A stretch of 64,000 nucleotides of DNA from Cepaea nemoralis (taxonomy: Eukaryota; Mollusca; Gastropoda; Stylommatophora; Helicidae), in the NCBI GenBank assembly GCA_014155875.1, contig JACEFZ010011099.1, positions 62,001 through 126,000 on the forward strand, given 5' to 3'. A program made the position numbers and the translations under genes. Position 1 is the stretch's first letter. The number at the start of each line of letters is the position of its first letter. Shown piece by piece: positions 57,738 to 64,000 of this stretch. Under the pieces are notes generated by a model. The model saw only the letters and a list, made by a program, of their open reading frames with translations. It made no database searches and was not told the DNA's origin.

Positions 57738-58900
57738 GTGCATCTGATGGCATTATCGGTGGCAACTGAGGTAGAAGGTGGAGAGGACTCAGGTGTAGAG
57801 TATCCGCTAAAACCCCAGGAGACCATGAAGGATGTCGTCATCAACCCTGACTTGGAGACGTCTGAGTTGGAGAAGATAAAGCGAATTCTAATGTCTCACG
57901 CCCCGGTGCTAACGGATAGGCCAGGTCGGACTAAGCTTGTAGAGTTTGACATGAAATTAACAAACGCAGATCCAGTCCGCCAAAAGTATTACCCTGTTCC
58001 CTATGCAAAACAGGAGGCTTTACAAGCCGAAATAAATTACCTATTAAAAGAAGGAATAATTTCGCCCTCGGAGTCACCCTATAGTGCAAGTGTGGTGCTT
58101 TTGAGAAAACCCAGCGGCGAGCATCGATTGTGCATCGACTATCGTCAGCTAAATGGAGTCACAGAATTTCAAGCGGAACCTTTACCGGATCAAGGATTAC
58201 TTGTTCGCGAAACTGAGTAAAGCGAAGTATTTTTCCAAGATAGACCTCAGTAAGGGGTACTACCAGATTCCAGTAAAGAAAGAAGTCCGACCGTATTTGG
58301 CTTTCAGCACAGCTGACGGCCATTACGAATTCAATGTGCTCCCATTCGGGCTGAGCAACGCTCCTGGTGTGTTCACCCGAATGATGAGATTGTTATTAGA
58401 TCCATTAAAGGACCCGAGTATCAGTAACTTTATGGATGACATCCTCATCGCCTCGGACACTTACGAGGAACACCTGCAGTCCATCGACAGACTGTTAAGG
58501 AGGCTGGCAGAGACAGGGCTCACCGCCAGACCAGCAAAATGCCAGCTCGCTTTCCGGCAGCTGGAATTTTTGGGGCATACAGTGGTTCAAGGACACATGC
58601 GCCCAGAACAAAAGAACGTAGATAAACTACTCAAGGCTACCAGGCCCAGGACCAAGAAAGATGTCAGATCCTTCGTATCCCTCTGTGGATTTTATCAGAA
58701 GTTTATCAAAAACTTCAACGTTCTAGCTGCGCCATTAACAGATGCCACCAGGAAAGGAGCACCTGAGCAAGTTAAGTGGACGCCAGCGTGTGAAGAGGCT
58801 TATACTACGCTGAAGGACAGACTAACAGCAAAGCCTATTTTACAATTACCAGACTTGTCGTGCCCATTCACCTTAAGGACGGACGCGAGCAATGTGGGAA
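57738..58900 (+). pseudogene. Gmr1-like reverse transcriptase
   Basis: The frame at 57738-58220 runs from the integrase tail into the RT fingers (EGIISPSESPYSASVVLLRK, HRLCIDYRQLNGVT). A shift near 58190 leads to the 58153-59091 frame with YFSKIDLSKGYYQIPV, FNVLPFGLSNAPGVFTRMM, the catalytic box FMDD (58429-58440) and LEFLGHTVVQGHMRP. These are Ty3/Gypsy-type motifs. It copies element RNA to DNA from the tRNA primer. Confidence 0.93.
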
Positions 58901-59290
58901 TTGGAGCAACTCTTTTACAAAAGGGTCGAGATGATGGAGAGATGCTGTTTCCAGTAGCTTACGCTAGCCGCAAGTTAAATACAGCGGAAAAGAACTACTC
59001 CACCGATCGAGAAAGAATGTTTGGCTCTGGTATGGGCTATACAGAAGTTCCAGCCATATCTATATGGAACCAAGTTTATTGTACAAAGTGACCACCAGCC
59101 TTTGATGTTCTTAGCCTCATCCAAACAATTAAACACAAGATTGATGAGGTGGTCGCTATTACTGCAACCTTATACCTTCACCGTGGAATATATTCCTGGC
59201 AAATATAATGTTGGAGCAGATTTCCTAAGTAGACACTGCTCTACAGAAGACGAGGTTGGGGCTACGCTACTCAGTGTTCCCATACACTAG
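58860..59290 (+). pseudogene. Gmr1-like RNase H, end of pol
   Basis: FTLRTDASNVGIGATLLQ, FPVAYASRKLNTAEKNYS and, after a frame change near 59030, ALVWAIQKFQPYLYGTKF, VQSDHQPLMFL and EYIPGKYNVGADFLSRH. It stops at 59290, only 79 bases before the 3' LTR, so RNase H is the last domain and no integrase follows. Confidence 0.92.
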
Positions 59291-59357
59291 CTTGAAAGCT
59301 AGCAAACGAGAGGGCTTAGCCATATTGTAAAAGTCCGTATCACGTACTTTTTTTCCT

Positions 59358-59367
59358 ATGGGGGACA
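59358..59367 (+). other. Polypurine tract
   Basis: ATGGGGGACA lies just before the LTR start (then TC, TGTGGCG), the expected plus-strand primer. Confidence 0.7.
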
Positions 59368-59369
59368 TC

Positions 59370-61772
<2,403 letters not shown>

Positions 61773-64000
61773 GATTGGGGCTCGTCCGGGATTTAATTTT
61801 AACCTAATCCTACAGATTGAGCTGCTCCTCTGCGAGATAATTTTTTTTCAATAAGTTCACTGTCAACTTTATAAATTGCCTGTAACACTATAGGTCTACT
61901 AGATAATTGTGTAGGTTGGTAGGATTTCCTTTCCACGTAATTCTCACACTAAGACTAGACGGTTCTAGTATTAGTTGCCTGCGAGTTAATATTTCAATTT
62001 TTATACGCGAATAAGAAAATATACAGCAAAAGCAAAGTGGGTTGGTGACAGATTGGTAAGTGTGTTTGTTTGTCCTAATTGATTGCTATACATACTATAT
62101 TAGGGCATTTAATTAAGTTGATTGATAGATAGGGGGTGAGCATTGCTTAAAAGTTTTTTCAGGTATCTCATCTAGGTGCTCAATTATCATGTCATTTGAC
62201 AAGCAACCCACTACCCAGGAGTTGACGGAGAAAGGGACATTGATGGGATATGAGGGTGATGAGTTGAGGAAGTATATCAGAGAGGCTGAAAGAGAATGGA
62301 GACAAGAACAAAGGGAAGAAAGAATCCGGATGGCGGAAATAGAATCAGAAAAACAGATGAAACAGGCTGAACTGGAGAAGGACAAGGAGTTAAAACTAGC
62401 CGAACAGGCGAGACAGCAGGAGATAGAATTAAGAAGACTGGAATTACAACACCCAGATGCTTCAAGATTCAGTAGTGCGAGTTCTCCAGTCTATAGTATA
62501 GATACTCCTCCAGCACAGAATGGTTCTCTGGGATCCATGAGTTTTCCTCTGCTGCCATTTGATGAAAAGACTGAGCAGATGGACAACTGGATTGACAAAT
62601 TTGTTTTGATGGCCGAAGCATATAGCCTGCCCAAGGACAAATGGAAGTTAAAAATTTCACAAGGACTCCGCGGCGCAGCGTATGACATATTTTCTAAACT
62701 ACCTCCTGGACAGGAACGGGACTTCGAATCTCTGAAAAGTGCGCTACTCAAGAGATATGAGTTGACTTCATCTGCCTACCGAATGAAGTTCCGAAACTGC
62801 CAAGCGGTTACAGGGAGAATCGTATTCCCAGTTTGCCTCACGGTTACATACTTATGTCACAAAGTGGGTGGGACTGAGTGAATACGAGGCAACCTACGCA
62901 GGGCTGGAGGAGATGATTTTGGCAGAGCAGATGAGGGAGACAATGCCCAAGCCGATGCAGACTTTTGTGGCAGAAAATGGCGGGACTCGGTTAGCGGAGA
63001 TAACCTCTCTGGCGGAAAGATACCTAATGGCCCATGGCGAAGCAAATACCACAAAAGCTGGGAGTAGTTCCCATGTTGAAAAACCACAACTCTCTAAGAA
63101 TTCAAATAACTCCGGTAAGGACAGCAGAGGACAATTTGGGAAAAATGCGGGTCCTCATCAACATCATGGGTTTCAACAATCAGCACAAAACCCACCCACA
63201 AACCATAGCGGATGGGGCAAACCATATTGCAAGAACTGCAAAAATCATGACCATCACACACGGTTCTGCAAGAATAAACCCCAAACCCACTATGCGGCAT
63301 GCCTAGCTACGGGAACCAGAGACCACCCCAACAAGAACTCTGGGAGCAATGCTAGACCTCCTGTGGTCGAAACTATTACGGTAAATGGGAGTCAGGTGCG
63401 ATGTCTATATGATACGGGACTCCAGTATGATTCAGTTATCGCAAAATACCTAGTCAAACCCGGCCAGTTAACAGAACAGACCGTTACAATAAAGGGTGCC
63501 ACCATGAGCTCTGAGACAATAGAGGTGCAGATTGCAAAGGTAGATGTGGAATCTAAATATGTCACTGGGACGATTTCTGCAGCAGTGATGGAGGATCCAG
63601 TGTACCCATTCATGTTAGGATGTTGGTATGTCTACTTGGGCGAACCAAAATCACCTATAATTGTTGCAGCAGTGCAGACCAGAAGTCAGGCAGCAGTGTC
63701 GAGTGAGCCTGATCTTCGTCTTAATAATCCACTACCTCGAGAAATTCGGGCTGCCCAGGCAGAAGACCCAACACTGAAACCTTGCTTTGGTAAACTACCT
63801 AAAGCACGGAATCCACCTAAAGGGGGCGATTTTTATATGAAAGAGAAGCTTTTGTACCGGCGGGCGGGAACCAAGGATCACGACCATGGGCAACTTGTCG
63901 TTCCATTTAAATTCCGGAATCAGATATTACATATGGGTCACACCATATCTTTCAGTGGACATATGGGAGTGGGTGCCACTACTCAGCGTATTACGTGCCA
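61773..64000 (+). mobile_element. Gmr1-like retrotransposon, unit 2 interior (runs off window)
   Basis: Repeats the unit 1 interior from the primer site (61776-61792) through gag, protease and the start of integrase, with high identity, and is cut by the window end. Some unit 1 lesions are absent here (the gag insertion near 55497, the pre-integrase insertions near 56540 and 56640), whereas an extra T near 62798 is specific to unit 2. The units therefore decayed independently. Confidence 0.92.
62189..63690 (+). pseudogene. Gmr1-like gag and protease, unit 2
   Basis: Gag from ATG 62189 stays open past the unit 1 lesion, to LTSSAYRMKFR, and then shifts near 62798 and stops at 62881. Downstream sequence still encodes the knuckle CKNCKNHDHHTRFC (about 63226-63267) and runs in one frame into the protease with DTG near 63408. 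Integrase N-terminal sequence (HMGHTISFSGHMGVG) ends the window. Confidence 0.88.

Overview
This window is eukaryotic and almost certainly invertebrate animal DNA. It has tandem C2H2 zinc-finger coding sequence, APE-type LINEs of several clades, a tRNA-like SINE with poly(A) and target duplications, a piggyBac-type MITE, three LTR-retrotransposon families with multi-kb LTRs, and large microsatellite and minisatellite tracts. There are no bacterial operons. A lophotrochozoan (mollusc, annelid or brachiopod) fits the mix of elements best, but that is inference and no single-copy marker gene proves it.

Layout. 1-20.8 kb is a decaying minus-strand zinc-finger cluster. A fragment (563-1341 plus 9231-9345) is split by a 7.9-kb LTR element with 2.5-kb LTRs and a 5-bp target duplication. 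A better-preserved gene (about 20 fingers, one frameshift, 18340-20161) has eroded N-terminal coding sequence upstream (20225-20790). Between them lie satellites: a 44-bp family (9346-13985), a 30-bp family (14103-15200), a 24-bp family (15213-15470) and an 88-bp family (15962-18166). The 88-bp family is visibly a zinc finger that lost its frame and was amplified.

20.8-33 kb holds short tandem repeats (51, 120, 41 and 35 bp), (GA)n, (CT)n and (TA)n tracts, an inverted-repeat pair around microsatellites, and copies of a composite retroposon. That retroposon has a G/T-rich minisatellite body joined to a roughly 170-bp 3' tail whose end matches the 3' UTR of an RNase H-bearing LINE. Six copies occur in the window.

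33-48 kb is a LINE graveyard. It contains an APE-type LINE with a C-terminal zinc finger (pieces at 32.7, 33.3-35.4, 36.8-38.4 and 45.3-47.9 kb), an RTE-like LINE (15.5, 38.5-39.7 and 43.5-44.5 kb) and the RNase H LINE (23.8-24.6, 30.0-31.2 and 44.5-44.9 kb). It also contains a 240-bp SINE, a 698-bp piggyBac-type MITE, and a 1.15-kb duplication flanking one composite retroposon.

48-64 kb is nested LTR elements. A minus-strand Ty3/Gypsy element (3' LTR 48000-48768, RT/RNase H 50787-52140) is invaded at 52145 by a Ty3/Gypsy-type element whose domain order is gag-protease-integrase-RT-RNase H. That Copia-like order is the hallmark of the Gmr1 group. Two units of it share one LTR in tandem (LTR-internal-LTR-internal, running off the window end).

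No intact host gene other than the zinc-finger gene is supported. Nearly every pol or gag frame is broken, so the region reads as repeat-driven, possibly heterochromatic DNA around a zinc-finger cluster.
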